NCBI GenBank assembly: GCA_030691295.1
Contig: JAUYEQ010000184.1
Coordinates: 1 to 6,750, forward strand
Length of the DNA: 6,750 bases
Direction: 5' to 3'
Source: Bacteroidota bacterium
GTDB taxonomy: Bacteria; Bacteroidota; Bacteroidia; Bacteroidales; Prolixibacteraceae
This document shows positions 5,906-6,750 of this stretch, in pieces. Both the position numbers and the translations under genes were made by a program. The notes beneath the pieces are model-generated. The model was not told the origin of the DNA, made no database searches, and was given only the letters and a program-made list of their open reading frames with translations. Position 1 is the first letter of the stretch. Every line of letters begins with the position of its first letter.

Positions 5906-6750
5906 ATGTTTGAAAACTCCAAAATAGCTATTATCGGAAGTGGAAGTTGGGCCACAGCATTGGCAAAAATTCTTTTGCACAATGTTGAAAGCATCAACTG
6001 GTATTTCCGAAATCCTGATAATATTGAACAATTCAATCGCTTCAAACACAATCCAAGCTACCTGCGGGGAGTTGAATTTGATGTCAGCCGTATTAGTTTT
6101 TTCACCGACATCAACAAAGCCGTTGACGGTGTTGACATTGTGATCCTTGCCATTCCTTCCGCGTTTCTGAAAGAAGCCATGTCGAGTGTCACTGTTGACC
6201 TGAACCCGAAATTTATAGTTTCAGCCGTTAAAGGCATTGTTCCTGAAGACAACCTGATTGTTGGCCAATATCTTCACCAGTATTTCAATATTCCGTACGA
6301 ACGGATTGGCGTAATTGCCGGTCCCTGCCATGCCGAGGAAGTTGCGCTTGAAAGGTTGTCGTACCTCACCATTGCCTGTCCCGACGTGAAAAGGGCAAGG
6401 GGTTTTGCTTTCCGGCTCGAATGTCCGTACATCAGAACCCATGTTTCCGACGACATCTACGGAACCGAATATGCTTCGGTACTGAAAAATGTGGTCGCCA
6501 TTGCTTCAGGAATTGTTCACGGGTTACGTTACGGTGATAATTTCCAGGCTGTACTTATTTCAAATGCCATTCAGGAAATTAAACGTTTCGTAGATAAAGT
6601 TCACCCGATTACACGTGACATTAAAAGTTCTGCCTATTTGGGCGATTTGCTGGTAACAGCGTATTCCCAATTCTCCAGAAACCGTACTTTTGGAACCATG
6701 ATCGGCAAAGGTTATTCTGTTCGCTCCGCTCAGCTCGAAATGCACATGGT
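5906..6750 (+). CDS. gpsA: NAD(P)-dependent glycerol-3-phosphate dehydrogenase, partial at right edge
   Basis: GpsA reduces dihydroxyacetone phosphate to sn-glycerol-3-phosphate, the backbone precursor of phospholipids, in the cytoplasm. The frame starts at the ATG at 5906 and stays open for 281 full codons to the window edge; about 50 residues of the usual 330 or so are missing. Seen are the Rossmann dinucleotide motif IIGSGSWATAL (9-19), the substrate-site motif GPCHAEE (139-145; GPSFAxE in E. coli-type enzymes), KNVVAIASGIVHG with the conserved catalytic-type lysine K194, GDNFQAVLISNAIQEI, and GDLLVTAYSQFSRNRTFG with D247. The GPCHAEE form is familiar from Bacteroidota GpsA. It lies 12 nt after lysS with no promoter or terminator between, so it is probably the second gene of the operon. 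In related genomes pgi often follows (from memory, not visible here). Confidence 0.95.
   Translation, partial: MFENSKIAIIGSGSWATALAKILLHNVESINWYFRNPDNIEQFNRFKHNPSYLRGVEFDVSRISFFTDINKAVDGVDIVILAIPSAFLKEAMSSVTVDLNPKFIVSAVKGIVPEDNLIVGQYLHQYFNIPYERIGVIAGPCHAEEVALERLSYLTIACPDVKRARGFAFRLECPYIRTHVSDDIYGTEYASVLKNVVAIASGIVHGLRYGDNFQAVLISNAIQEIKRFVDKVHPITRDIKSSAYLGDLLVTAYSQFSRNRTFGTMIGKGYSVRSAQLEMHM

Noticed and set aside
5638..6745. Minus-strand open frames across the end of lysS and gpsA
   Set aside because: They are antisense to clearly recognisable lysS and gpsA coding sequence and show no protein-like motifs.

Overview
The window looks like a chromosomal segment from a Bacteroidota member, most likely of the order Bacteroidales. 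Three things point there: -7 boxes of the form TAnnTTTG (several read exactly TATCTTTG), start codons with no Shine-Dalgarno sequence, and protein sequences typical of the phylum. The latter include a 574-residue LysRS with a C-terminal extension and a GpsA with a GPCHAEE motif. Genus and species cannot be read from the window.

Layout, left to right. Positions 1-482 (minus strand) hold a type II toxin-antitoxin (TA) pair: an 82-residue antitoxin overlapped ATGA-style by a ParE/RelE-fold toxin that runs off the left edge. Positions 483-640 are a divergent promoter region. Positions 641-1684 (plus) encode a G3E-family (COG0523/CobW) P-loop GTPase. Positions 1687-2197 (minus) hold a second, complete TA pair. 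Positions 2233-2277 (plus) are a short orphan fragment that repeats the 3' end of the GTPase gene. Positions 2274-3995 (minus) encode the RecJ exonuclease. Positions 3996-4168 are a second divergent promoter region. Positions 4169-5893 (plus) encode lysyl-tRNA synthetase, followed 12 nt later by gpsA, which is cut by the right edge.

How it fits together: recJ, lysS and gpsA are housekeeping genes for DNA repair, tRNA charging and phospholipid precursor synthesis, and lysS-gpsA looks like an operon. The GTPase is probably a metal chaperone or metallocentre-assembly factor with an unknown client. The left half looks accessory, with the GTPase flanked by two TA modules on the opposite strand.

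The most interesting signal is the duplicated GTPase 3' end on the far side of the second TA module. All four mismatches in a 36-nt alignment fall at third codon positions, and the relic's stop codon overlaps the recJ stop tail to tail. This suggests the GTPase gene once ended directly against recJ. A TA cassette of about 0.6 kb carrying, or creating, a replacement GTPase 3' end would then have been inserted there. No CRISPR array, tRNA, rRNA or insertion sequence was seen.
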